This document shows, in pieces, positions 1-5,444 of a DNA stretch of 9,617 bases; the stretch's first letter is position 1, and every line of letters starts with the position of its first letter. The stretch spans positions 1-9,617 of the forward strand of contig CALDIG010000242.1 of NCBI GenBank assembly GCA_937904375.1, read 5' to 3'. Position numbers and translations under genes: made by a program. Origin of the DNA: an uncultured Prevotellaceae bacterium (lineage in GTDB: Bacteria; Bacteroidota; Bacteroidia; Bacteroidales; Muribaculaceae). The notes under the pieces are model-generated. The model worked only from the letters and a program-made list of their open reading frames with translations, ran no database searches and was not told where the DNA came from.

Positions 1-45
1 TTTCATAATAATAAATTTTAAAATAATGAGTAAAAAATATTTTTA

Positions 46-77
46 AGTAAACAAGTTAACGAGTTAACAAGCCAACA
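46..77. repeat. Octamer tandem repeat, four degenerate units
   Basis: Four adjacent 8-bp units read AGTAAACA (46-53), AGTTAACG (54-61), AGTTAACA (62-69) and AGCCAACA (70-77). The middle units contain the palindrome GTTAAC. Tracts of this AGTTAACA type are, from memory, common between genes in Bacteroidetes. A related GTTAAC tract occurs at 8831-8836 before eno. Function unknown. Confidence 0.65.
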
Positions 78-168
78 ATCAAAATGACATTTCTATAGTG
101 TCGCCACCGGAAGGCTTGTTTTGACGATGCAAAATTACAATGGTGGCAACAGGTGGTGTTATAATTGA

Positions 169-252
169 GTGGACAACTTTTATAACTATGTGGACAAGAA
201 TTGTAATTTTTGAGACATTTTTTGTAACTGTGAGGACATCTTTGATGGACAA
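169..252. repeat. Degenerate tandem array with 21-bp period
   Basis: The core GGACA or AGACA occurs at 171, 192, 213 and 234, exactly 21 bp apart, with a further GGACA at 247. The first two units begin GTGGACAA (169-176 and 190-197). Units 1-3 also share a TATAAC/GTAAT/GTAAC-like block about 13 bases in. The preceding stretch (about 148-168) keeps only the second half, TTATAATTG. Twenty-one bp equals two turns of B-DNA, so the cores would lie on one face of the helix, as operator or initiator-binding sites often do. No protein-binding family can be named with confidence. Confidence 0.6.
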
Positions 253-348
253 ATCATTGTGTGATAACCGATTGCTGTTTTTAGTAAAAAACGCAATTTT
301 TTGCTGTTTTTTTTGAGGAAAAATAGATGATTTTTGCTTCATTTTTGG

Positions 349-356
349 TAATTTTG
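349..356 (+). promoter_or_regulatory. Probable aroQ promoter, -7 element
   Basis: TAATTTTG matches the Bacteroidetes -7 consensus TAnnTTTG exactly. Transcription would start near 361, giving a leader of about 18 nt before the ATG at 379. No clear TTTG sits 19-21 bp upstream, so the -33 element is weak or absent. The surrounding T-rich sequence has several other TTTG strings (312-315, 333-336, 343-346) that could confuse the assignment. Confidence 0.4.
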
Positions 357-378
357 CATCAGTAAAAAACGTTTTTTT

Positions 379-810
379 ATGAAAATTTCTATCATCAACG
401 GTCCAAATCTTAACCTGATAGGTAAGCGTGAGCCCGAGATTTATGGCAATGAGTCGCTCAACAGTTACCTGCAACTGCTGGCTGCCGCCTATCCCGATGT
501 GTGTTTCACCATCTTCCAGAGCAATGTGGAGGGCGAGATAGTTAACGAGATTCAGCGTGTGGGATTCGATTGCGACGGAATAGTCATCAACGCAGGAGCT
601 TACACGCATTATAGCCTAGCTATCGCCGATGCGCTGCGCTCTGTTGTGGCTCCCGCCGTGGAGGTACACATCAGCAACGTGCACGCCCGCGAGGAGGCCC
701 GACATCATTCTGAGCTTGCCCCGGCATGCGTGGGTGTTATTGCTGGCTTTGGCCTGGATAGCTACCGCCTCGCCGTAGAAGCCCTCGATGCGATGCAAAA
801 AAATGGTTAA
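379..810 (+). CDS. aroQ: 3-dehydroquinate dehydratase, type II
   Basis: Cytoplasmic enzyme that dehydrates 3-dehydroquinate to 3-dehydroshikimate, the third step of the shikimate pathway to chorismate and aromatic amino acids. The 143-residue length is normal for the type II family, which forms dodecamers. The N-terminal strand MKISIINGPNLNLIG is diagnostic. The flexible lid GKREPEIYG carries the expected arginine (R17) and catalytic tyrosine (Y22). INAGAYTHYS (70-79) holds the active-site asparagine N71 and H77, and VEVHISN (94-100) supplies the conserved H97 and the S99-N100 pair, followed by HAREEARHHS (102-111). The ATG at 379 fits the family start exactly and follows a T-run rather than a Shine-Dalgarno site. 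No terminator is visible before the AraC gene 90 bp downstream, so some read-through is possible. Confidence 0.97.
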   Translation: MKISIINGPNLNLIGKREPEIYGNESLNSYLQLLAAAYPDVCFTIFQSNVEGEIVNEIQRVGFDCDGIVINAGAYTHYSLAIADALRSVVAPAVEVHISNVHAREEARHHSELAPACVGVIAGFGLDSYRLAVEALDAMQKNG

Positions 811-849
811 AATTTCGTGGAATATAATGTTTTTTATATAGAATATATG

Positions 850-857
850 TATTTTTG
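850..857 (+). promoter_or_regulatory. Probable promoter of the AraC-family gene
   Basis: TATTTTTG matches the -7 consensus TAnnTTTG, with a predicted start near 863 and a leader of about 40 nt, like that predicted for eno. No good TTTG lies 19-21 bp upstream. A second perfect match, TAACTTTG, occurs at 889-896; if used, it would give an almost leaderless transcript starting at about the ATG at 901. The AT dyad TATATA-GAA-TATAT (835-848) just upstream of the first -7 element could be an operator, but AT-rich sequence makes such dyads cheap. Confidence 0.4.
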
Positions 858-900
858 TGGTTCAAATAAGAAATCCTTTGAAAAAATCTAACTTTGAATT

Positions 901-1758
901 ATGAACCATAAAGAACAAATTTCTAAGAACGGATATTATATCTTTGATGAGACAAAGATTAATGATACCGCTTCCACGACACCCATTGACCGCAGTTATG
1001 GTGCACTGGCCCTTTGTCTTGAGGGGGAAATAACCTATGAATCAAATATGCATACTTATCACCTCACCAAGGGTGAGTGTCTCATTGTGAATAACATCCT
1101 TTATAAACGCACAGTGAAAGTGAGCGACGATTTCAAGGGTCGAGTGCTGGTGTGCAACAATTCGTTTATGTATGATTCTATAATAGGCATCCCCAATGGG
1201 TTGCTCGAGTCAATATATGTAGAGCCCATAATCAGCATCGACAATGAGGAAGAGTGGCGACTTATGAACAATTATTTTGACAATCTCGGTCTCATGCAAG
1301 ACCACCATTTGGGTACTCGGCACATGGAATTTGTGGCTCTCACGTTCCGCTCTATCGTGTTGCTGATGGCATCGCTTCGTGGCTCGGAGCGCATCGATGA
1401 GTCGGTATTCGGTCATAGCGACATTTATTACAGGAATTTCATTGAGCTCATAAGCGAGCATATCAAGCAGGAGCATGAGGTGAAATTCTATGCCGATCGA
1501 CTGCACATCTCTGCCAAGTATCTCAACGAGTTGTGCAAGCTCAAGGGCGGCCATAAAGCCAAGCAGATAATAACGTCATTCTTGATTTCGAAGATTAAGC
1601 AAGAGATGATAATGTCGGGGAAATCGATAAAGACAATTGCCTATGATTATGGCTTCTCGGACCAGTCGAGTTTGGGGAAATTCTTCACGAAAGCTACCGG
1701 AATGTCGCCCGGCGAGTTCCGCAAGGGATATAAAATCCCGCGCAGCCTTGAGGAGTAG
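901..1758 (+). CDS. AraC/XylS-family transcriptional regulator
   Basis: A predicted DNA-binding regulator of 285 residues, the usual length for a one-component AraC protein. Residues about 30-100 look like the cupin-type sensor half, with alternating strands around YHLTKGECLIVNN (53-65). The C-terminal 95 residues are the AraC double helix-turn-helix: the first around YADRLHISAKYLNELCK (197-213), the second around SIKTIAYDYGFSDQSSLGKFF (242-262), closing with the family signature TGMSPGEFRKGY (266-277). No phosphoacceptor domain or membrane segment is seen, so it is not a hybrid two-component protein. The inducer and target genes cannot be read from the sequence. The gene converges with the glycosyltransferase gene, leaving only 17 bp between the two stop codons, so it does not share an operon with that cluster. 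Possible autoregulation through the AT dyad upstream is only a guess. Confidence 0.9.
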   Translation: MNHKEQISKNGYYIFDETKINDTASTTPIDRSYGALALCLEGEITYESNMHTYHLTKGECLIVNNILYKRTVKVSDDFKGRVLVCNNSFMYDSIIGIPNGLLESIYVEPIISIDNEEEWRLMNNYFDNLGLMQDHHLGTRHMEFVALTFRSIVLLMASLRGSERIDESVFGHSDIYYRNFIELISEHIKQEHEVKFYADRLHISAKYLNELCKLKGGHKAKQIITSFLISKIKQEMIMSGKSIKTIAYDYGFSDQSSLGKFFTKATGMSPGEFRKGYKIPRSLEE

Positions 1759-1775
1759 TCGTTATAGAATCCATG

Positions 1776-2780
1776 CTAAAATAACTTCTTTCCTTTGAGG
1801 TAGTAATCTATGACTATGTTGCGCTGGGCACCAGGGAAGGTGTTGAGCAGGTTTTCCTGTGGCTGGCAGGTGTAGCGGCTCTTGAACTTGCGGTAGTCGT
1901 TGTGTGCCCTTATAATGGCTTTGGCATCGCCCCAGTGTAGCTTGGCAAGGGCCATGAAGAAGGCGAGGGTGTCGTAGAGGCGGCGCACAATGAGCATGCG
2001 CCTGCCGTCTTTCACCGGCAGGTTCTTATAAAGCAGAAAGAGGCTGTTGCGGAAGTTAAGGTAGGTCTTGCGGGGATTGCCCTGCGGGAGACTGCCGCCA
2101 CCCAGGTGGAACACCTCGCTGGCGGTGACGATGCGCACCTCGCTGCCACTCAGGTGTATGCGCCAGCACAGGTCTATCTCCTCCATGTGGGCGAAGAAGT
2201 CCTCGTCGAGACCGCCAACTTTTTTATATAATTCACTTCGCACTATCAGGCAGGCACCTGTAGCCCAGAAGATGTCGATGTCCTTGCCGTCATACTGGCC
2301 GTGGTCGTCTTCCACAGCTTCAAACATGCGGCCGCGGCAGTAGGGATAGCCGTGCTTGTCGATAAACCCGCCGGCGGCACCGGCATACTCAAACATGCGC
2401 TTGCCGTCGTCACGGTCGTGCAGCAGCTTGGGTTGCACGGCACCCACTTCAGGATGGTCTTCAAGGTATTGATACAATGGGTTGAGCCAGCCTTCGGGTG
2501 TTCGCACGTCGCTGTTGAGTAGCACGGTGTAGCGGTAGCCGGTGGTCAGCTCTATCGCCTTGTTGTAGCCTCCTGCAAACCCGTAGTTCTTGTCAAAGGC
2601 GAGAGTCTTGACCTGCGGGAACTCTTGACTGAGCACCTCAAGACTGTCATCGCTGCTGCCGTTGTCGGCGACAACGATGTCGGCAAGTGCCGCGTCGGTG
2701 CCCGCAAGCACCGTGGGCAGGTACTTGCGCAGCAGCTTCGCGCCATTCCAGTTCAATATTATCACCGCTACAGGTTTCAT
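1776..2780 (-). CDS. Family 2 glycosyltransferase, WbbL/rhamnosyltransferase-like
   Basis: Predicted GT-A-fold inverting glycosyltransferase that moves a sugar from a nucleotide donor to a cell-envelope glycan; donor and acceptor are unknown. The 334 residues show the family order: VIILNWNG (6-13), the donor-binding VVADNGSSDDS (36-46), NYGFAGGYNKAI (65-76), the DxD-equivalent LLNSDV (87-92), ATGACLIVR (173-181), then GGLDEDFFAHMEEIDLCWR (189-207) with the probable catalytic acidic residues, and FHLGGGS (224-230). No clear transmembrane helix follows, although 262-282 is mildly hydrophobic. The ATG at 2780 gives a canonical N terminus. It is the last gene of a minus-strand cluster with the LpxL-like acyltransferase, which suggests lipid A, O-glycan or another surface glycolipid as product. 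The 164-bp gap upstream is filled by a composite repeat whose heptamer array stops three bases before the ATG, so the gene has no conventional leader of its own. Confidence 0.93.
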   Translation of the reverse strand: MKPVAVIILNWNGAKLLRKYLPTVLAGTDAALADIVVADNGSSDDSLEVLSQEFPQVKTLAFDKNYGFAGGYNKAIELTTGYRYTVLLNSDVRTPEGWLNPLYQYLEDHPEVGAVQPKLLHDRDDGKRMFEYAGAAGGFIDKHGYPYCRGRMFEAVEDDHGQYDGKDIDIFWATGACLIVRSELYKKVGGLDEDFFAHMEEIDLCWRIHLSGSEVRIVTASEVFHLGGGSLPQGNPRKTYLNFRNSLFLLYKNLPVKDGRRMLIVRRLYDTLAFFMALAKLHWGDAKAIIRAHNDYRKFKSRYTCQPQENLLNTFPGAQRNIVIDYYLKGKKLF

Positions 2781-2783
2781 TGT

Positions 2784-2867
2784 GAGTTGTCAGTTATCAG
2801 TTTTGAGTTTTGAGTTGTCAGTTTTGAGTTTTGAGTTTTGAGTTGTCAGTTTTGAGTTTTGAGTTTT
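2784..2867. repeat. Heptamer tandem array, 12 units (element 1, left part)
   Basis: Twelve uninterrupted 7-bp units follow the pattern [G/C]AGTT[G/A/T]T with no insertion or deletion. Units ending GT are followed by a CAGTT unit and then one or two GAGTTTT units, so a higher-order 21-28 bp period is visible: GAGTTGT occurs at 2784, 2812 and 2840. The array ends exactly where the GTAG of the REP-like hairpin begins. On the transcribed strand it is a C/A-rich, largely unstructured leader immediately upstream of the glycosyltransferase ATG. Confidence 0.9.
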
Positions 2868-2930
2868 GTAGGGACAAGGTGTGCCTTGTCCGTTTTTCTA
2901 GGATTTCTAGAACGATTCTTTCCACTCTCC
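2868..2930 (+). repeat. REP-like GTAG hairpin with palindrome and tail (element 1)
   Basis: GTAG (2868-2871) is followed directly by an inverted repeat at 2872-2891 with arms GGACAAGGT and GCCTTGTCC around a GT loop (eight Watson-Crick pairs plus one T/G pair). Then come a T5 run, a TTCTAGGA/TTCTAGAA pair (2896-2912) and a tail ending ACTCTCC. A tetranucleotide GTAG beside a hairpin is the hallmark of REP sequences handled by RAYT transposases in other bacteria. No RAYT gene lies in the window. Together with the last heptamer this segment matches the second copy (3908-3977) at 67 of 70 positions. Read on the plus strand, hairpin plus T5 also resembles an intrinsic terminator antisense to the operon. 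Confidence 0.8.
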
Positions 2931-2944
2931 ACTTTTTACTTCAT

Positions 2945-3868
2945 TTATGAATAAAACTCGATTTCGTTGTCTTTATTGTATCCTTCGGGGAAGGTGACGG
3001 GGCGTTTCCAGCGTTTGTGGGTCCAGAGCCAGTAGGCAGGTTCTTCCTTGATGCGTTGCTCCAGTAGGCGGGCGTAGCGCGTGGTGATGGAGCCTCGCGG
3101 CTCGGCGGCGATGTCGTCGCTCAGCGGCACTAGGGTACATTCGTAGTGTCCGCGCTTGAGCTTGCGCACGTCGAAGAATGCTGCCTGGCAGTGTAGCTTG
3201 CGGCCTATCGCCTCGGCGCCAGTAATGAAAGCGGTGGGGTGGTGAAGGAAGTCAAGCACATGCCCCTCGTCGTTGGGCAACGGATGCTGGTCGGCGATAA
3301 AGCCTATGCCCAGGTGCCGCCCCTCACGCTCGCGGATAATCATCTCTCGTAGGATGGCTTTCTTGCTGATGCACACGGTGTTGAATCGTTGTCGCAGTTT
3401 AAGGAAGAAGCGGTCGAACCACTCGTTTTCCAATGGTTGATATACTTGCCCCTGCACATCGTCTTTGTGCCTCTCGCTGTCGAACCACAGCGTTACCGAA
3501 GTCACCCATTCCCAGTTGCCGTAATGGGCGGCATAGAGAACGATGCTCTGGTTGTTGTCGAATGCCTCATCGATGACGTGGGCGTTGTGGAACACCATGC
3601 GCCGGCGCATATCCTCATCGCTGATGTGCATCAGTTTTATCGTCTCTACAAAATAGTCGGTGAAGTGGCGGTAAAACTCCTTTTCGATGGCTTTGCGCTC
3701 CTGGTCGTTCTTTTCAGGAAAGCACTCAGCGAGATTGCGGCGTACCACTTTCTTGCGATAGCCAATCAGGTGATAGACAAAGAAGTAAAACACATCGGCG
3801 TGCAGGTACAGCACCCACCATGGCATCAATGCCAGCAGATGCAAAGCCCAACCGATGGGTGCGTACAA
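2945..3868 (-). CDS. LpxL/HtrB-family lipid A (lysophospholipid) acyltransferase
   Basis: Predicted inner-membrane acyltransferase adding a secondary acyl chain to a lipid A precursor or related lipid. In the 307-residue reading the N terminus is a hydrophobic anchor (about 1-34) followed by basic YRKKVVRRNL (37-46). The catalytic HX4E motif is AAHYGNWE (H115, E120). YQPLENEWFDRFF (143-155), IADQHP (191-196) and WLWTHKRWKR (280-289) are further family blocks. The start is uncertain: 3868 is a TTG codon, and homologues usually begin a few residues earlier. The frame is open up to a stop at 3893-3895, and the only other candidate is CTG at 3889, which lies inside a heptamer repeat and reads (CTG)KTLKNILYAP. 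The first ATG (3826) would remove half of the anchor. The gene lies between mtaB and the glycosyltransferase gene, both on the same strand, with composite repeats filling both gaps. Confidence 0.9.
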   Translation of the reverse strand: MYAPIGWALHLLALMPWWVLYLHADVFYFFVYHLIGYRKKVVRRNLAECFPEKNDQERKAIEKEFYRHFTDYFVETIKLMHISDEDMRRRMVFHNAHVIDEAFDNNQSIVLYAAHYGNWEWVTSVTLWFDSERHKDDVQGQVYQPLENEWFDRFFLKLRQRFNTVCISKKAILREMIIREREGRHLGIGFIADQHPLPNDEGHVLDFLHHPTAFITGAEAIGRKLHCQAAFFDVRKLKRGHYECTLVPLSDDIAAEPRGSITTRYARLLEQRIKEEPAYWLWTHKRWKRPVTFPEGYNKDNEIEFYS

Positions 3869-3879
3869 TATGTTTTTAA

Positions 3880-3914
3880 GAGTTTTCAGTTGTCAGTTAT
3901 CAGTTTTGAGTTTT
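3880..3914. repeat. Heptamer tandem array, 5 units (element 2, left part)
   Basis: Five uninterrupted units, GAGTTTT CAGTTGT CAGTT.. and so on, follow the same [G/C]AGTT[G/A/T]T rule as the 12-unit array at 2784-2867 and again end flush with GTAG. The distal end overlaps the probable 5' end of the acyltransferase gene: the upstream in-frame CTG (3889-3887) lies within the second unit. The difference in unit number between the two arrays (5 against 12) suggests slippage-driven expansion or contraction. Confidence 0.88.
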
Positions 3915-3977
3915 GTAGGGACAAGGCGTGCCTTGTCCGTTTTTCTAGAAGTTCTAGAACGATTCTTTCCACTCTCC
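3915..3977 (+). repeat. REP-like GTAG hairpin with palindrome and tail (element 2)
   Basis: GTAG (3915-3918) is followed by a perfect inverted repeat at 3919-3938, GGACAAGGCGTGCCTTGTCC, with nine paired bases and a GT loop. A T5 run leads to two TTCTAGAA palindromes (3943-3950 and 3952-3959) and the tail CGATTCTTTCCACTCTCC. The tail ends one base before the mtaB stop codon (3981-3979). The third arm base is C here and T in element 1, opposite G in both, so pairing is kept as G-C or G-U. Same orientation as element 1. Confidence 0.8.
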
Positions 3978-3978
3978 C

Positions 3979-5283
3979 CTAAATATCAACGCTTAAGTCG
4001 TTATTAATTATGCTGCCCAGGGTAACTGTGGTTACCGTGTTCACCAGCTCGGCACGGTAGGGGGCGTTGACACGGATGTAGTTGTCGGTGAAGCCGTGCA
4101 TCACCTTGTTGCCATGCGGGGGCTGCTCAAAGAGTACGGGGCGCTCGGAGCCGAGAAACCGCTCAATGAACTGCCGCTGCTGGCGGTCGCTAAGCTCCAT
4201 CATGCGTGACACACGCGCGTCGCGTTCGGCTTTGGGCACGATGTAGGGGATGCGCAGCGCTTGGGTGCCTGGGCGCTCGCTGTAGGGGAACACATGCAGG
4301 TGCTGCACGCCCAGTGAGGCGATGAATTGCAGCGAATCGTCGAAATATTCGGGTGTCTCGCCACGTGTGCCCACCATTACATCCACGCCAATGAAGGCGT
4401 GTGGCATCACCTGGTGAATGCGCTCCACCTTGCTGGCGAAGAGGTCGCGGGTGTAATGGCGTCGCATGAGGCGCAGCACCTCATCGTTGCCGCACTGCAA
4501 GGGAATGTGGAAGTGAGGCATGAAGGCGTGCGAGGTGGCGCTCCAGTCAATAATCTCGTCGGTGAGCAGGTCGGGTTCTATCGACGAGATGCGGTAGCGC
4601 TCTATGCCCTCAACTGTGTCAAGAGCCTTGAGCAGGTCGAGGAAATCCTCGCCAGTGTTTTTGCCAAAGTCGCCAATGTTCACGCCGGTAATAACTATCT
4701 CTTTGCCACCGCGTTGTGCCACATCTTGCGCCTGCTCCACCAGTGAGGCGATGGTGCCGCTGCGGCTGCGGCCGCGTGCCAGCGGGATGGTGCAGTAGCT
4801 GCAGTAGTAGTCGCATCCGTCCTGCACCTTGAGGAAATAGCGTGTGCGGTCGCCACACTCGCACGAGGGCGAGAAATGGCGTATGTCTTTGTGTGGCGTG
4901 ACAACGAGGGCATTGTGCTTGTCGCTGAGCCATCGCTCGATGTAATCTACCACTTCGCCCTTCTGCTCGTTGCCAAGCACGATATCGACGCCAGGAATCT
5001 CGGCGATGGTCTTGCCTTGCAGCTGCGCGTAGCAGCCAGTGACCACCACCAGGGCGTCGGGGTAGCGTCGTATGAGGTTGCGTATGCTCTGCCGGCACTT
5101 GCGGTCGGCAAGCGAAGTGACGCTGCAGGTGTTTACCACGCAGATGTCGGGCTCTTCGTCATCCTTTGCTGTTGTGGCAATACCTCGTTCCAGCAGTTGC
5201 TGGCCAATGGTGGCACTCTCCGAGAAGTTGAGCTTGCATCCCAGAGTCACAAATTTCACCTTATGTAGAGCCACATCGGTCAT
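3979..5283 (-). CDS. mtaB: tRNA (t6A37) methylthiotransferase MtaB
   Basis: Radical-SAM enzyme that converts N6-threonylcarbamoyladenosine at tRNA position 37 to its 2-methylthio form, using two 4Fe-4S clusters. Numbering from the ATG at 5283 gives 434 residues, the family length. The N-terminal methylthiotransferase domain has its three cluster cysteines in TLGCKLN (C16), NTCSVT (C53) and TGCYAQ (C84). The radical-SAM CX3CX2C is CDYYCSYC (C157, C161, C164), preceded by RYFLKVQDG, a block typical of MtaB. The central HFHIPLQCGNDEVL keeps the usual layout, but with C and N where I would expect S and S. The tail from about residue 380 is TRAM-like. The frame stays open 19 codons further upstream, but a perfect -7 promoter element lies between 5283 and the farther start, which favours 5283. 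It is first in the minus-strand cluster and divergent from the LRR gene. Confidence 0.95.
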   Translation of the reverse strand: MTDVALHKVKFVTLGCKLNFSESATIGQQLLERGIATTAKDDEEPDICVVNTCSVTSLADRKCRQSIRNLIRRYPDALVVVTGCYAQLQGKTIAEIPGVDIVLGNEQKGEVVDYIERWLSDKHNALVVTPHKDIRHFSPSCECGDRTRYFLKVQDGCDYYCSYCTIPLARGRSRSGTIASLVEQAQDVAQRGGKEIVITGVNIGDFGKNTGEDFLDLLKALDTVEGIERYRISSIEPDLLTDEIIDWSATSHAFMPHFHIPLQCGNDEVLRLMRRHYTRDLFASKVERIHQVMPHAFIGVDVMVGTRGETPEYFDDSLQFIASLGVQHLHVFPYSERPGTQALRIPYIVPKAERDARVSRMMELSDRQQRQFIERFLGSERPVLFEQPPHGNKVMHGFTDNYIRVNAPYRAELVNTVTTVTLGSIINNDLSVDI

Positions 5284-5301
5284 TAATTGCAAAAAGATGC
5301 G

Positions 5302-5309
5302 CAAAGTTA
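5302..5309 (-). promoter_or_regulatory. Probable mtaB promoter, -7 element
   Basis: On the minus strand the sequence reads TAACTTTG, a perfect TAnnTTTG match. A CTTG at 5335-5332, 22 bp further upstream, is a near match to the TTTG -33 element. The predicted start near 5297 leaves a leader of about 13 nt before the ATG at 5283 and supports that start over the longer frame. The promoter probably drives the whole minus-strand cluster. Confidence 0.5.
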
Positions 5310-5380
5310 CAAATAATCTCCCACACACGAGCAAGAACATATCAAGAATTTATAGAACGCGCATCAACACTTTTTTTTGC

Positions 5381-5413
5381 TTTATATAATTTATTACCAT
5401 CATTCTACGTTTA
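5381..5413 (+). promoter_or_regulatory. Possible promoter of the LRR surface protein gene
   Basis: TTTA (5381-5384), 21 bp, then TACGTTTA (5406-5413) is the best approximation to TTTG-N19-21-TAnnTTTG in the divergent gap; each half has one mismatch. It would give an A-rich leader of about 25-30 nt ahead of the ATG at 5445, with AAGAAAATAAAA in place of a Shine-Dalgarno site. An exact TTTG at 5376-5379 is 26 bp away, too far for the consensus spacing. Confidence 0.3.
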
Positions 5414-5444
5414 AAAATATATTAATAATATCAAGAAAATAAAA

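Larger units (their letters stand above)
1..378. other. AT-rich non-coding region upstream of aroQ
   Basis: No convincing gene lies here. The first 45 bases are almost pure A/T. Bases 46-77 hold an octamer repeat and 169-252 a 21-bp periodic array, both listed separately. Bases 270-378 are T-rich on the plus strand and contain the probable aroQ promoter. On the minus strand, ATG AAA reads at 6-1, so a divergent gene could begin at the window edge. XerD-type recombinase genes often neighbour aroQ in Bacteroidetes (recalled, not checked), but two codons cannot identify anything. A long minus-strand reading frame crosses the region, but it runs antisense into aroQ and is low in complexity, so it is not called. 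Confidence 0.6.

Noticed and set aside
79..609. Minus-strand open frame of 176 codons covering the 21-bp array
   Set aside because: Its N-terminal half is antisense to aroQ, the middle is lysine/phenylalanine-rich low complexity, and the apparent 7-residue periodicity is simply the 21-bp DNA repeat being translated.
858..876. T-loop-like string GGTTCAAATAAG suggesting a tRNA end
   Set aside because: No acceptor stem, anticodon arm or matching 5' half is visible around it, and the conserved CC after the loop is missing.
1759..1775. Bidirectional terminator between the convergent AraC and glycosyltransferase genes
   Set aside because: Only 17 bp separate the stop codons and no inverted repeat or T-run is visible there.
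2784..2867. Possible CRISPR array
   Set aside because: The units are 7 bp and directly tandem with no unique spacers, so the repeat-spacer structure is absent.
4619..5098. Minus-strand 159-codon frame inside mtaB, and similar long frames inside the glycosyltransferase and LRR genes
   Set aside because: They are alternative-frame shadows of strongly supported genes, rich in R, H, P and A as expected from GC-rich third positions, with no family motifs.
5284..5340. Nineteen extra N-terminal codons of mtaB
   Set aside because: The added residues do not resemble the family N terminus, and a perfect -7 promoter element for the gene lies within this stretch.
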